A stretch of 64,000 bases of DNA, from assembly GCF_036379515.1 (NCBI RefSeq), contig NZ_DASVGN010000009.1, positions 62,001 to 126,000 on the forward strand, read 5' to 3'. The stretch is from Castellaniella sp036379515 (GTDB taxonomy: Bacteria > Pseudomonadota > Gammaproteobacteria > Burkholderiales > Burkholderiaceae_B). The notes beneath the pieces were generated by a model. It ran no database searches. It worked only from the letters and a program-made list of their open reading frames with translations, and had not been told where the DNA came from. Both the position numbers and the translations under genes were made by a program. How positions within the stretch are numbered: the stretch's first letter is position 1; every line of letters starts with the position of its first letter. Below are positions 17,174 through 26,923 of the stretch, one piece after another.

Positions 17174-17888
17174 GCTGTTGCGGTTGGAAAACGTGTGGGC
17201 AGGCTACGGTGACGCGATCGTGCTCGAGGACGTCTCGCTGACCTTGAATGCCGGCGATAGCCTCGCCTTGCTGGGCCGCAATGGCATGGGCAAGACCACG
17301 CTTTTGGCCACGCTCATGGGGGCCACTCGCCAGCGCAAGGGGCAGATTCTGTATCGCGGCAAAGACATTGCCCACGTGCCCAGCCATTTGAGGGCGCAGG
17401 CAGGGTTGGGCTGGGTGCCACAGGAGCGCGATATCTTCAAATCGCTCACAGTCGAAGAGAATCTGACGGTGGTTGCCCGCGCGGGTGATTGGACGCTCGA
17501 CCGTGTCTACGGTATTTTTCCACGGCTGAAAGAGCGGCGTGCGAATCTTGGCAACCAGCTCTCGGGAGGTGAGCAGCAGATGCTATCCATGGGGCGAGCA
17601 CTCATGTTGAACCCCAAGGTACTCCTCCTGGACGAACCCCTTGAAGGACTTGCACCGCTCATTGCACAGGAGCTGCTCAATATCACGAGCAAGATGGTGG
17701 CCGAAGGCAATATGGCCGTCATTCTCGTCGAGCAGCACGCTCGCCAGATTCTGCCCATTACGCGGCAGGCTCTAGTGCTGGAGCGTGGGCGCGTGGTGTA
17801 TTCGGGCGCAAGTGATGCACTGTTGGCCGACGATGCCGCGCTGGACCGCTGGTTGGGTGCGGGTGCAGACGAAGCGGTAGAACACTAA
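17166..17888 (+). CDS. livF: Liv-type ABC transporter ATPase (LivF)
   Basis: A 240-residue ABC ATPase. Walker A is GRNGMGKTTLLATLMG, the signature is NQLSGGEQQMLSMGRAL, Walker B is VLLLDEPLEGLAP, and the H-loop histidine is in VEQHARQI. The GMGKTT variant is usual for LivF. The start at 17166 overlaps livG by eight bases. It completes the importer whose binding proteins lie at 13259 and probably 3865 and 21367. Confidence 0.9.
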   Translation: MSELLRLENVWAGYGDAIVLEDVSLTLNAGDSLALLGRNGMGKTTLLATLMGATRQRKGQILYRGKDIAHVPSHLRAQAGLGWVPQERDIFKSLTVEENLTVVARAGDWTLDRVYGIFPRLKERRANLGNQLSGGEQQMLSMGRALMLNPKVLLLDEPLEGLAPLIAQELLNITSKMVAEGNMAVILVEQHARQILPITRQALVLERGRVVYSGASDALLADDAALDRWLGAGADEAVEH

Positions 17889-17973
17889 AAATTGGAGCGC
17901 TCAGGACGGCGCTGCAGGGCGTGTTGCAGCGTGCGTCTGCACGTGGCTTTGGACCTCCCGAGGAGACATCACC

Positions 17974-19866
17974 ATGCAGTTTCATCACAATGGCTATGTA
18001 TCGGCCGATCCCCGCATTCGTTCGGCGGCGGGCGTGGGTCTCGACCGGCCACAGGATATCCCCGATGAGGTCGACGTCCTGATCGTGGGGACCGGGCCTG
18101 CCGGAATGATCACGGCGGCTCAGTTATCGCAGTTTCCGGATGTCACCACCCGGATCGTGGAGCGGCGCGCCGGGCGTCTGGAAGTCGGGCAGGCTGACGG
18201 TATCCAGCCTCGTAGCGTAGAGACTTTTGATGCATTTGGGTTCGCCGAGCGCATCGTGGCCGAGGGTTGCAAGATCACCGAAACGGCCTTCTGGAAGCCT
18301 GATCCGGCGGATGTGTCGCGCATCGTACGGACCTCGCGTGTGCTTGAAGATCCCAATGGCGTGAGCGAATATCCACACATCACCGTGAACCAGGCACGAG
18401 TACTGGACTATTTTGCTGAATTCATGGCCAATGCGCCCACCCGCATGAAACCGGATTACGGTCTGGAATTCCAGGGGCTGGCGCTGACGAACGACACCGT
18501 GCATCCGGTAGCCGTCACGCTGTCTTACGTCGAAGGCCCCAGGGCAGGGCAGACGCGCGTGGTTCGCGCGAAGTACGTCGTGGGGGCGGACGGCGCGCAC
18601 AGCCGGGTCCGAGATGCCATTGGCTGTCGAGCCGAGGGAGGCTCCTCTCATCATGCCTGGGGGGTGATGGACCTGCTGGCCGAAACGGATTTTCCCGATA
18701 TTCGGGTGAAGTGCGCCATCCAGTCCGAAGAGCATGGCACCATCCTGCTCATTCCGCGCGAGGGAGGGTATCTGTTTCGTCTGTACGTTGATCTGGGTGA
18801 CGTGCCTGCCGGCGATCGCAGCATTCGTAACACCACTGTCGAACAAACGATTGCCCGGGCGCAGAAGATTTTCCATCCTTACGCCCTGGATGTGCGAGAA
18901 GTCGCCTGGTATAGCGTGTATCAGGTGGGACACCGGGTGTGCGATCGTTTCGATGATGTGCCCGTCGAAGAAATCGGACGGCGCCTGCCGCACGTATTCA
19001 TCGCGGGGGACGCGAGCCATACCCATAGCGCCAAAGCAGGCCAGGGGATGAATGTGTCCATGCAGGACGGCTTCAATCTGGGCTGGAAGCTCGGCCACGT
19101 GCTGCAGGGCAGAGCTCCCGAGGCCTTGTTGGCCACGTATTCGGCCGAGCGTCAGGAAATCGGACAGAACATTATCGACTTCGACAAGCGCTGGGCCAGC
19201 ACCATGGCCAAACGCCCCGAGGATTTCGACGACCCCCGCGATCTTGAAAACGCCTATTTGCAGATCACCGAGTTTGCACAGGGCTTCATGACGCAATACA
19301 GCGCTTCGATGATCACGGGCGGCGAGACTCATCGATCGCTGGCGACAGGCTTTCCGGTCGGCAAGCGTTTTCGGTCGGCCAGGGTGACGCGCGTGGCAGA
19401 TGCCGATGTGCTGCACCTGGGGCACGAACACAAGGCTGATGGACGTTGGCGTATCTATGTTTTCGCGGATGCCTCGCCCACCGGACAATCGGCTGTCCTG
19501 GCAGCACTCGGAGACTGGTTTCTGCAGTCGCCGGATTCGCCACTGACGCGATCCACTCCGGCTGTGCTGGATGCCAATGCCTGGTTCGATCTCAAGGTGA
19601 TCTACCCACAACCACACATAGAGGTTGACCTGAATCGGGTACCTTTGGCCTTCTTTCCTCGGGTGGGTCGGTTTCAGCTGCAGGATCGTGACAACGTCTA
19701 TGCGGCGACGCCGGGCGACGACATTTTCGACGTACGGGGTGTGGCTCGCACCGGAGCGCTCATTGTGGTTCGACCTGATATGTACGTGGCTCAGGTGCTG
19801 CCTCTGGCCGCTACCCGTGAGCTGGGTGAGTTCTTCAAGGCAGTGACCTTGCCACAGAGGCCCTAG
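17974..19866 (+). CDS. mobA: 3-hydroxybenzoate 4-monooxygenase (MobA-like flavoprotein)
   Basis: A 630-residue FAD monooxygenase of the phenol hydroxylase class. It contains the FAD fingerprint VLIVGTGPAGM (near residues 35-45), the DG motif in VGADGAHSRVRDAIG, and the second FAD motif IAGDASHTHSAKAGQGMN. A C-terminal thioredoxin-like domain from about residue 450 is typical of phenol hydroxylase and MobA. MobA converts 3-hydroxybenzoate to protocatechuate with NADPH and O2, which would feed the lig pathway here. GAGGAGA precedes the ATG. The substrate rests on overall resemblance and context; phenol or another hydroxybenzoate is possible. Confidence 0.8.
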   Translation: MQFHHNGYVSADPRIRSAAGVGLDRPQDIPDEVDVLIVGTGPAGMITAAQLSQFPDVTTRIVERRAGRLEVGQADGIQPRSVETFDAFGFAERIVAEGCKITETAFWKPDPADVSRIVRTSRVLEDPNGVSEYPHITVNQARVLDYFAEFMANAPTRMKPDYGLEFQGLALTNDTVHPVAVTLSYVEGPRAGQTRVVRAKYVVGADGAHSRVRDAIGCRAEGGSSHHAWGVMDLLAETDFPDIRVKCAIQSEEHGTILLIPREGGYLFRLYVDLGDVPAGDRSIRNTTVEQTIARAQKIFHPYALDVREVAWYSVYQVGHRVCDRFDDVPVEEIGRRLPHVFIAGDASHTHSAKAGQGMNVSMQDGFNLGWKLGHVLQGRAPEALLATYSAERQEIGQNIIDFDKRWASTMAKRPEDFDDPRDLENAYLQITEFAQGFMTQYSASMITGGETHRSLATGFPVGKRFRSARVTRVADADVLHLGHEHKADGRWRIYVFADASPTGQSAVLAALGDWFLQSPDSPLTRSTPAVLDANAWFDLKVIYPQPHIEVDLNRVPLAFFPRVGRFQLQDRDNVYAATPGDDIFDVRGVARTGALIVVRPDMYVAQVLPLAATRELGEFFKAVTLPQRP

Positions 19867-19965
19867 GCTGCCCTGACGCTCAAGCAAGTCGGAGACCAAG
19901 GGTTTATCCTGACTGATCGAGTCAGGCGCCTACACGCTGGCGCGACTGGAATCCAGGAGTATGAC

Positions 19966-21219
19966 ATGAAGAACATTGTGGTCATCGGTGGTGGTTTTGG
20001 CGGGCTCTGGAGCGCCGTGGGTGCGGCTCGCGAGCTCGACGAGCTGCATGTCGGCCCGGATCAGGTCGCCATCACCTTGATTGAAAAGAACGACTTTCAC
20101 AGCATCCGGGTGCGGAATTACGAAGAAAACCTGGGCGTCACCATCGTGCCGCTGAAGAAGGTGCTGGGACCTATCGGAGTCAAGCATCTGCAGGCCGAGG
20201 TCATCGGTGTCGATCTGCAAAAGCAGCAGGTGCAAGTCAGGACAGCCCAAGGTTCCCAGTGCGTGTCTTACGACCGACTCGTGTATGCGTTGGGCAGCCA
20301 TGTGAAGCGCCCGCCGATCCCTGGGCTTGTAGAGCACAGCTTTGACGTAGACACTTATCGGGGTGCCCGAAAACTGGAAAGCCACCTCAATTCCCTGTCG
20401 GCTGACACATCCCTGGGTGATGAAAAATACACGGTGCTGGTCGTCGGGGCCGGCTTGACCGGCATCGAAATCGCCACGGGACTCGCTGAGCGCCTGGACC
20501 GTATGGTGGGTGCAAGCAGACACGGCAAGAAGGCGCGCGTCATTCTGGCTGACAGTCGCAGCATTGGCTCGAACATGGGAGAGCAGGCCTGCAAGGTCAT
20601 TGATGAGGCTCTTGCCGACATGAAGATCGAATCGCGTCCGAACGTTGCGATCAAGTCGGTGGACGCTCACGGGGTGACCTTGGCGGATGGGGAACGGATT
20701 CTCACGGCGACCGTAATCTGGTGCGGCGGCATGCAGGCCGATGGCCTGGGGGCAAGTTTTCCTGTCGAGCGCGACCACTTTGGGCGAGTTCCGGTGGATG
20801 AGTATTTGCGCGTCAAAGGCGTAAGCCACGTCTTTGCTGCGGGCGATGTGGCTGATTCCACCGTGTGTGCGGGCCATGAATCGGTGATGTCGTGTCAGCA
20901 TGGCCGTCCCATGGGGCGCTACGCGGGTCACAATGTGGTGGCCGATCTGATGGGGGAACCCATGCTCCCCCTGCGGATCGACTGGTACACGACGATTCTT
21001 GACCTGGGGCCTTGGGGCGCGGTCTATACCGAGGGCTGGGATCGCCATGTCGTGTCGACGCGCGAAGCCGCCAAGCAGACCAAGCGAACCATCAACGGGC
21101 ATCGCATCTATCCGCCTCTGACCGAAAATCGCGCAGAGATTCTGGCTGCGGCCGAGCCCGTCATTCAGGCGCCACCGGCGACGGATCGGACAGCAGGCGC
21201 GGCTGTGCCTGCATGCTGA
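19966..21219 (+). CDS. NDH-2-like FAD/NAD(P)H-dependent oxidoreductase
   Basis: A 417-residue two-dinucleotide-fold flavoprotein. The FAD site is IVVIGGGFGGLWSA at the N-terminus, the NAD(P)H site VLVVGAGLTGIEIATGLAE at about residues 160-178, and the second FAD motif SHVFAAGDVAD. It resembles type II NADH dehydrogenases, but no membrane-anchoring C-terminal helix is evident. It could recycle NAD(P)H or act as a reductase for an oxygenase. It lies 99 bp after mobA, facing the same way, so it is probably coexpressed; the acceptor is not shown by the sequence. Confidence 0.8.
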   Translation: MKNIVVIGGGFGGLWSAVGAARELDELHVGPDQVAITLIEKNDFHSIRVRNYEENLGVTIVPLKKVLGPIGVKHLQAEVIGVDLQKQQVQVRTAQGSQCVSYDRLVYALGSHVKRPPIPGLVEHSFDVDTYRGARKLESHLNSLSADTSLGDEKYTVLVVGAGLTGIEIATGLAERLDRMVGASRHGKKARVILADSRSIGSNMGEQACKVIDEALADMKIESRPNVAIKSVDAHGVTLADGERILTATVIWCGGMQADGLGASFPVERDHFGRVPVDEYLRVKGVSHVFAAGDVADSTVCAGHESVMSCQHGRPMGRYAGHNVVADLMGEPMLPLRIDWYTTILDLGPWGAVYTEGWDRHVVSTREAAKQTKRTINGHRIYPPLTENRAEILAAAEPVIQAPPATDRTAGAAVPAC

Positions 21220-21366
21220 CAAGATGCCTTTCACACCCGCCAGATGGGTGGGTGTGAGCAGTTGTAAAGGCCGGGGCATCCGGAGACAATGGAGGCCACC
21301 GGTGCCCGGCAGATATTCCCGAGTTGTGTAGTACCCAAGAGCACCCATCCATCACAGGAGCGAGAC

Positions 21367-22536
21367 ATGAAATTACGCAAGACAATGGCGGCCATGGCGC
21401 TGGCACTGGGCACGGTTGTTGCCGTGAGCCCGGCCCAAGCCAAAGACCTGAAGATTGGTCTGGTATTGTCAGTGTCAGGGCCGTTTGCGGCCTATGGCAA
21501 GCAGATCAGCCACGGTGTCGATCTGTACATTGCCGAGCATGGCGATACAGTGGCGGGCCGTAAGGTCAAGGTCATCATCCGCGATGACACCGGCATTGCA
21601 CCTGCGGTGGCCAAGCGTCAGGCCCAGGAGCTGATCACCAAAGATCACGTTGATATTTTGGCGGGCTTCGACCTCACCCCCAACGCATTCTCAGCAGCCC
21701 CGCTCGCGACTGAAGCCAAGGTGCCCATGGTGGTCATGAACGCGGCCACGTCTTCCGTCACCGAGAAATCCCCCAATATTGTTCGCGTGTCCATGACCTT
21801 GCCCCAGAGCTCATGGGCCATGGCCGAGTGGGCCTACAAGAACAATATCCGCAAGGTGTACACGCTGGTGGCCGATTATGGGCCCGGTCATGACGCCGAG
21901 AGGCAGTTCCAGAAGACCTTTACCGCTTTGGGTGGCAAAGTGGTCGGCGAGGTGCGTACTCCTGTGAGTACGGCCGATTACTCGCCGTTTTTGCAGCGCA
22001 TGAAGGACGCCAAGCCGGATGCGGCATTCTTTTTCGTGCCGCCTGGCAGTTCCATGGTGGCCTTGCTCAAGCAGTTCCGTGAGCTTGGCCTGGACAAGGC
22101 GGGGATCAAAGAGCTGGGCACGGGCGACATGACCGATGAAGCCTCGTTGGCCGCCGTGGGTGATGCGGCCTTGGGGATGATCACGGCTTTCCATTATTCC
22201 CAGGACCACAAGTCTCCAGAGAATAAAAAGTTCGTGGCAGACTACATCAAGGCGTATCCCAATGATCGTCCCAATTTCATGTCGGTCGGTGGGTACGACG
22301 GCATGCATGTGATCTACGCAGCGCTCGAGAAGACCAAGGGCGATTCCAGTGCCGCCGCCTTCATGAAGGCCGTCAAGGGCATGAAGTGGGTCAGCCCGCG
22401 CGGCCCGGTAGAAATCGATCCGCAGACGCGTGACATCATCCAGAACGAGTACATTCGCAAGCTGGAAAACGTCAACGGCACGCTGCAGAATGTCGAGTTC
22501 GACACGTTCAAGAACGTGAAGGACCCGGGTAAATAA
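21367..22536 (+). CDS. Liv-type ABC transporter periplasmic substrate-binding protein (copy 3)
   Basis: A 389-residue periplasmic binding protein with a Sec signal peptide ending SPAQAK; the mature part begins DLKIGLVLSVSGPFAAYGKQ. AGGAG precedes the ATG at 21367. It is a near full-length match to the protein at 13259, including AKRQAQELITKD and SPRGPVEIDPQTRDIIQN. It lacks its own permease and probably shares LivHMGF. Differences cluster around the expected ligand cleft (for example SVSGPFAAY against PMSGPFAAH), so a different aromatic ligand such as 3-hydroxybenzoate is plausible given mobA upstream (inference). Confidence 0.87.
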   Translation: MKLRKTMAAMALALGTVVAVSPAQAKDLKIGLVLSVSGPFAAYGKQISHGVDLYIAEHGDTVAGRKVKVIIRDDTGIAPAVAKRQAQELITKDHVDILAGFDLTPNAFSAAPLATEAKVPMVVMNAATSSVTEKSPNIVRVSMTLPQSSWAMAEWAYKNNIRKVYTLVADYGPGHDAERQFQKTFTALGGKVVGEVRTPVSTADYSPFLQRMKDAKPDAAFFFVPPGSSMVALLKQFRELGLDKAGIKELGTGDMTDEASLAAVGDAALGMITAFHYSQDHKSPENKKFVADYIKAYPNDRPNFMSVGGYDGMHVIYAALEKTKGDSSAAAFMKAVKGMKWVSPRGPVEIDPQTRDIIQNEYIRKLENVNGTLQNVEFDTFKNVKDPGK

Positions 22537-22589
22537 GGGGTATCAGTGGGTTCGGGCCGGTCTTGTGACCGACCGTCTTGCTGAAGAAC

Positions 22590-22629
22590 GGGCCTGGTGC
22601 CGCTTCGGGCGGCCTGCTGGGCCCTTTTT
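22590..22629 (+). terminator. Rho-independent terminator after the third binding-protein gene
   Basis: A GC-rich hairpin: GGGCC at 22590-22594 pairs with GGCCC near the end, and an inner CCGC/GCGG stem encloses a TTCG-type loop. A run of five T follows at 22625-22629. It lies between the convergent binding-protein and lysR genes. Confidence 0.6.
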
Positions 22630-22644
22630 ATGCGGCACGCGCAA

Positions 22645-23598
22645 CTACCGGATGACACTTGAGCGAGGCGTGCGGCGATCTTTTGCGGGCAGCGGTTGCT
22701 CTTGGTAGAGTTCCGTAATGAGCCCGCGTAGCCAGCGGTTTGCCGGGTCTGCGTCGTAGCGGGGGCTCCAATGGACGCCGACGTCGAATTCACGCAAGGG
22801 GAAGTCGGCATCGATCACGGCAAATTGCCGGTTGGGAGCAAATGAGGACAGCGCGATGTTTCGCGGCATGATGACCGCGAGATCGGTGGCCTCGAGGATG
22901 GCGGGCAGGGCCATGAAGTGCTCCGTCGTCAGACGCACGCGATCCTGTAGTTGCAAGGCCTGAAGCGCGGTGTGTGTGTAGGTATGCGTGCGCACCGTGA
23001 TGAATTCCAGCGTGCCGATATCCTGGGTGTGGGTAGTGTGCCCGCGCCTGGCGCGTGTGAAGGGGTGGCCCTTGCGCATGAGGATGGCATAGCGGTCGTG
23101 AAACAGAACGGTGGAGCGCATGTTGCGCAGATCCGGTACGAAGCCGATCGCCAGGTCCACGCGCCCCTGGTCCAGCGCCAGCGCGAGCTCGTTCATTCCC
23201 GGACGCAGGGTTTCGATTCGGCTGTAAGGGGCGCGTTGCTGCAACGCCGTGATCAACGCGGGCAAGAAGCGGCCTTCACCGATGTCCGTCATGTACAGGC
23301 GAAAAACCTTGCTGGCCTTGGCAGGATCGAATCCGGCCGAGTCGGCCACGGCGCTTTCGAGGGCGTGCAGAGCGGCGTGGACTGCCGGGGCCATGCGATC
23401 TGCACGCGGAGTCGGGCGCACGCCACCGCCGGCCCGTACGAACAAGGGGTCTCCCAGAGAGTTGCGTAGTCGGCTCAGTCCCTGGCTCACCGCAGGTTGA
23501 GTCAGGCGCAGGGCCTCGGCGGCCTGGCTGACGCTGCGTGACGCGTAGATGAAGTCGAACAGACGCAGCAGATTGAGATCCAATGTTTCTGTATTCAT
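22645..23598 (-). CDS. LysR-type regulator divergent from the benzoylformate decarboxylase operon
   Basis: A 317-residue LysR protein of the NodD/NahR-like subgroup: the N-terminus begins LDLNLLRLFDFIYASRSVS, followed by the helix-turn-helix QAAEALRLTQPAVSQGLSRL and LFVRAGGGVRPTPRA. The effector domain covers roughly residues 95-300. It starts 123 bp from the decarboxylase gene on the opposite strand and so probably controls the decarboxylase-aldehyde dehydrogenase-TRAP operon in response to an aromatic inducer (inference). Confidence 0.87.
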   Translation of the reverse strand: MNTETLDLNLLRLFDFIYASRSVSQAAEALRLTQPAVSQGLSRLRNSLGDPLFVRAGGGVRPTPRADRMAPAVHAALHALESAVADSAGFDPAKASKVFRLYMTDIGEGRFLPALITALQQRAPYSRIETLRPGMNELALALDQGRVDLAIGFVPDLRNMRSTVLFHDRYAILMRKGHPFTRARRGHTTHTQDIGTLEFITVRTHTYTHTALQALQLQDRVRLTTEHFMALPAILEATDLAVIMPRNIALSSFAPNRQFAVIDADFPLREFDVGVHWSPRYDADPANRWLRGLITELYQEQPLPAKDRRTPRSSVIR

Positions 23599-23721
23599 TT
23601 ATCTAATATCACATATCTAGACTATTTTATTGATTTATATCATAAGAGATACCACCATAGGGCAATGCATGGGGAGCAGCCCGTGAATAAGAAAATAGCT
23701 GGCGACAGCCTGGAGGAAGAC
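23599..23721. promoter_or_regulatory. Divergent AT-rich control region
   Basis: The stretch 23599-23664 is very AT-rich against GC-rich neighbours and contains repeated ATCTA/TAGAT-like elements and TTATATCATAAGAGATA, suitable for LysR binding and a promoter. GGAGGAAG at 23712-23719 is a strong ribosome-binding site for the ATG at 23722. Confidence 0.5.
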
Positions 23722-25341
23722 ATGCAGCAAGGGGTGGTGCGCGAACTGGTGCAGGGCACGGAGGCCCTGGCCCAGATACCTGTGCGGAAGGCAGTCACGG
23801 ACTTGCTGCGTGAATTCGGAATGACGACCTTGTTTGGCAACCCGGGGTCCACCGAATTGGGTTTCTTCCTGAATTTTCCGGCCGACTTCCGTTACGTGCT
23901 GGGGCTGCAGGAATCCGTGGTCGTGGGCATGGCCGACGGTTACGCTCAAGCGACTCACAATGCGGCCTTCGTCAACCTGCATTCGGCGGTGGGCGTGGGG
24001 CATGCCATGGGCGCCATTTTTACGGCCTTTCGTAATCGCACGCCTCTGGTCATCACGGCGGGGCAGCAATCGCGCGCCATCTTGCCGTTCGACCCTTTTC
24101 TGTTTTCCAGCCAGGCGACTGAACTGCCCAAGCCCTACGTCAAATGGAGCGTAGAACCCGCGCGGGCAGAAGACGTTCCACTTGCCATTGCGCGGGCCTA
24201 TTACATGGCGATGCAACCACCGTGTGGCCCGGTTTTGGTGTCGGTGCCTGCAGACGACTGGGGCAAGCTGTGCGCCCCTGTCAAAGCGCGTCGCGTGAGC
24301 CAGTCGATACGGCCCGATCCGGTACTGCTGGATTCTATCGGTCAGCAGCTGGATAGTGCGCGCCGCCCGGCATTCGTCCTGGGTGCTGCTGTTGACCGTG
24401 ACGAGGCTTGGGATGACGTCGTCGCCTTGGCGGAGCGACACCAGGCCGCCGTCTGGGTGGCCCCCATGTCGGGGCGCAATGGATTCCCCGAAGATCATCG
24501 TCTGTTTGCCGGATTTTTGCCTGCGGCCCGCGAAGCGATTGTCGAACGCCTGACGGGCCACGACTTCATTCTGGCCTTGGGGGCTGCCGCCTTTGCCTAC
24601 CACGTCGAAGGGGTCGGGCCGCATATTCCTGTGGGCAGCCGGCTGGCACAGATCGTGGACGATCCCAATACCTTGGCCTGGGCTCCAGAAGGAACAGCCG
24701 CCTTGGGGAGTGTTCGCCAAAGCGTGCGAGATTTGCTCGCCCGCGCGCGGCCTGCGGCGCGCCAGGCCCCTTCGGAACGGGTTCCGGCTCCCGAAGCACA
24801 GCCCGGTACACCCATGACCGTGGCCTATGCCCTTCAGACCTTGGCGCGGGTCCGGGCGCCCGATTCCATCATCGTGGAAGAAGCACCGAGCGCACGGCCC
24901 GTCATGCAGCGCTACTTGCCTATTCTGCAGTCCGAGACTTTTTACACCATGTGCAGCGGGGGTTTGGGGTTTGGCTTGCCCGCCGCGGTGGGGGTTGCCT
25001 TGGGTAAGCCAGGCCAGAAGGTCATTGGCCTGATTGGCGATGGCTCCAGCCTGTATTCCATTCAGGGGCTATGGAGCGCAGCGCAGCTTGGTTTGCCCAT
25101 CACTTTCCTGATTCTGAAGAATGGCAGTTATGCGGCGTTGCGCGAGTTTGCGCCAGTTTATGGCTTTACGCCTCACGACGAACTGCGTGGGATCGATCTT
25201 CCAGGCATTGATTTTGTTTCGCTTGCCCGTAGCCTGGGATGCGAAGCGGAGCGTGTCTCAGACCCTCAGGTGCTGCCAGAGGTGTTGCGCAGAACCTTGG
25301 CCGCGCCGCGTCCGATACTGGTTGAAATCGAGGTTGCCTAG
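23722..25341 (+). CDS. mdlC: Benzoylformate decarboxylase-like ThDP enzyme
   Basis: A 539-residue thiamin-diphosphate enzyme. It decarboxylates benzoylformate or substituted arylglyoxylates to the aryl aldehyde. The active-site residues known from Pseudomonas putida benzoylformate decarboxylase have counterparts: Ser43 in GNPGSTEL, Glu64 in LQESVVVG, His87 in NLHSAVG and the His of FAYHVEG. The ThDP/Mg site is the GDGSSLYSIQ region. The start at 23722 is fixed by a strong GGAGGAAG; an upstream in-frame ATG at 23665 adds 19 residues. An aldehyde dehydrogenase gene follows after 36 bp. With vanAB and mobA nearby, ring-hydroxylated or methoxylated benzoylformates are likely substrates (inference). 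Confidence 0.82.
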   Translation: MQQGVVRELVQGTEALAQIPVRKAVTDLLREFGMTTLFGNPGSTELGFFLNFPADFRYVLGLQESVVVGMADGYAQATHNAAFVNLHSAVGVGHAMGAIFTAFRNRTPLVITAGQQSRAILPFDPFLFSSQATELPKPYVKWSVEPARAEDVPLAIARAYYMAMQPPCGPVLVSVPADDWGKLCAPVKARRVSQSIRPDPVLLDSIGQQLDSARRPAFVLGAAVDRDEAWDDVVALAERHQAAVWVAPMSGRNGFPEDHRLFAGFLPAAREAIVERLTGHDFILALGAAAFAYHVEGVGPHIPVGSRLAQIVDDPNTLAWAPEGTAALGSVRQSVRDLLARARPAARQAPSERVPAPEAQPGTPMTVAYALQTLARVRAPDSIIVEEAPSARPVMQRYLPILQSETFYTMCSGGLGFGLPAAVGVALGKPGQKVIGLIGDGSSLYSIQGLWSAAQLGLPITFLILKNGSYAALREFAPVYGFTPHDELRGIDLPGIDFVSLARSLGCEAERVSDPQVLPEVLRRTLAAPRPILVEIEVA

Positions 25342-25377
25342 AATAAGGTCCCTATCACACAGCACAAAGGAGAACCC

Positions 25378-26829
25378 ATGAGCACGATTTCCATGTTGAT
25401 TGCAGGGGAGCATTGCGCTGCCCACAATGGCGGTACTTTTGAGCGCCGTAATCCGCTGGATGGCCAGGTTGCCACAACGGCGCCGGCGGCGACTCCCGAA
25501 GACGCGCGAGCAGCAGTGCAGGCGGCGGCGGATGCGTTCGCGTCCTGGTCGCAACTGGGGCCAGGCGCTCGTCGTCAGATGTTGGTCCGGGCGGCGGATG
25601 CATTGGCGTCGCGCAAGGAAGCCTTCACTGCGGCCATGGCTACCGAGACGGGGGCGTCTGCCTTATGGGCAGAGTTCAATGTCGATCTGGCAGCTGGCAT
25701 GCTGCGCGAGGCGGCAGCCTTGACTTCGCAGATCGGGGGCGAAGTAATCCCGTCCGACGTACCGGGCAATCTGGCCATGGGGGTGCGCGTTCCGGCCGGT
25801 GTGGTGGTGGGCATGGCGCCCTGGAATGCACCGGTGATTTTGGGGGTGCGTGCCATTGCGACGCCGCTGGCATGCGGCAACACGGTGGTGTTGAAAGGTT
25901 CTGAGTTGTGCCCGGCCACCCACGGGCTGATCATTGAGTCCCTGCAAGAAGGTGGCTTGCCCAAAGGGGTCGTGAACTTCATCACCAATGCGCCGCAAGA
26001 TGCAGCGCAAGTGGTTGAAGCGTTGGTAGCTCATCCGGCCACGCGCCGTGTGAATTTCACTGGGTCTACCAGGGTGGGGCGCATCATTGGCGGTTTGTGT
26101 GCGCGTTATCTCAAACCCGTCATGCTGGAACTGGGCGGCAAGGCACCGCTGGTCGTTCTGGATGATGCGGACCTCGAGACGGCAGTGAATGCAACCGCAT
26201 TCGGCGCTTTTGCAAACTCGGGGCAGATCTGCATGTCGACCGAGCGCATCATCGTCGACGAGAAGATTGCCGATGTTTTTATCGAGCGTCTCGTGAATAA
26301 GGCCAAAGGGCTGCCGCTGGGTGATCCACGCAAAGGCCCAGTGGTCCTGGGCTCGCTCGTGGATATGTCAGCCGTGCATCGTTGCAACGAAATGATCGAT
26401 GACGCCGTGTCCAAGGGGGCCACGCTGCTGTGTGGTGGCAAGGCCGACAACACCTTGATGCCTGCGACGTTGCTGGATCACGTGACACCCGCCATGCGCA
26501 TCTATGGAGAAGAGACCTTTGGCCCGGTCAAGGCCATCGTGCGGGTCGCTGGCGAGGAGGCGGCTGTGACATGCGCCAACGACACGGCGTATGGCTTGTC
26601 TTCGGCCGTCATCAGTGCCGACGTGGCCCGCGCGCTGCGGGTGGCTGCGCGTATCCAGTCCGGGATCTGTCATATCAACGGCCCCACCGTGCATGATGAA
26701 CCGCAGATGCCGTTTGGCGGTGTCAAGGACAGCGGTTACGGGCGGTTCGGTGGCAAAGCGGGCGTCGAAGCCTTCACCGAGTTGCGCTGGCTGTCCGTCC
26801 AGACGACACCGCGCGCCTATCCGTTCTGA
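25378..26829 (+). CDS. Aryl-aldehyde (vanillin/benzaldehyde-type) dehydrogenase
   Basis: A 483-residue NAD(P)-dependent aldehyde dehydrogenase with Glu251 (ELGGKAP) and catalytic Cys285 in NSGQICMSTERI, a motif form seen in vanillin and salicylaldehyde dehydrogenases. The cofactor site VVGMAPWNAPVILGVRAIATPLACGN is intact (positions 141 onward). It would oxidise the aldehyde made by the upstream decarboxylase to the benzoate, for example vanillin to vanillate for VanAB or 3-hydroxybenzaldehyde to 3-hydroxybenzoate for MobA. AAAGGAGA precedes the ATG. Exact aldehyde preference is not visible. Confidence 0.87.
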   Translation: MSTISMLIAGEHCAAHNGGTFERRNPLDGQVATTAPAATPEDARAAVQAAADAFASWSQLGPGARRQMLVRAADALASRKEAFTAAMATETGASALWAEFNVDLAAGMLREAAALTSQIGGEVIPSDVPGNLAMGVRVPAGVVVGMAPWNAPVILGVRAIATPLACGNTVVLKGSELCPATHGLIIESLQEGGLPKGVVNFITNAPQDAAQVVEALVAHPATRRVNFTGSTRVGRIIGGLCARYLKPVMLELGGKAPLVVLDDADLETAVNATAFGAFANSGQICMSTERIIVDEKIADVFIERLVNKAKGLPLGDPRKGPVVLGSLVDMSAVHRCNEMIDDAVSKGATLLCGGKADNTLMPATLLDHVTPAMRIYGEETFGPVKAIVRVAGEEAAVTCANDTAYGLSSAVISADVARALRVAARIQSGICHINGPTVHDEPQMPFGGVKDSGYGRFGGKAGVEAFTELRWLSVQTTPRAYPF

Positions 26830-26923
26830 TGGTTCAGAAGTCGCGGCTCCGGTTGGCGACCCCGGGGCTGCGATCGAGCTTTTCCATAACAATGAGCCGC
26901 CATCGGATGCCGTACCCGCATAG

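Noticed and set aside
18124..19899. 591-codon open frame on the minus strand across mobA
   Set aside because: It is the reverse shadow of a well-supported flavoprotein gene in GC-rich DNA; its translation has no recognisable domain and no ribosome site.
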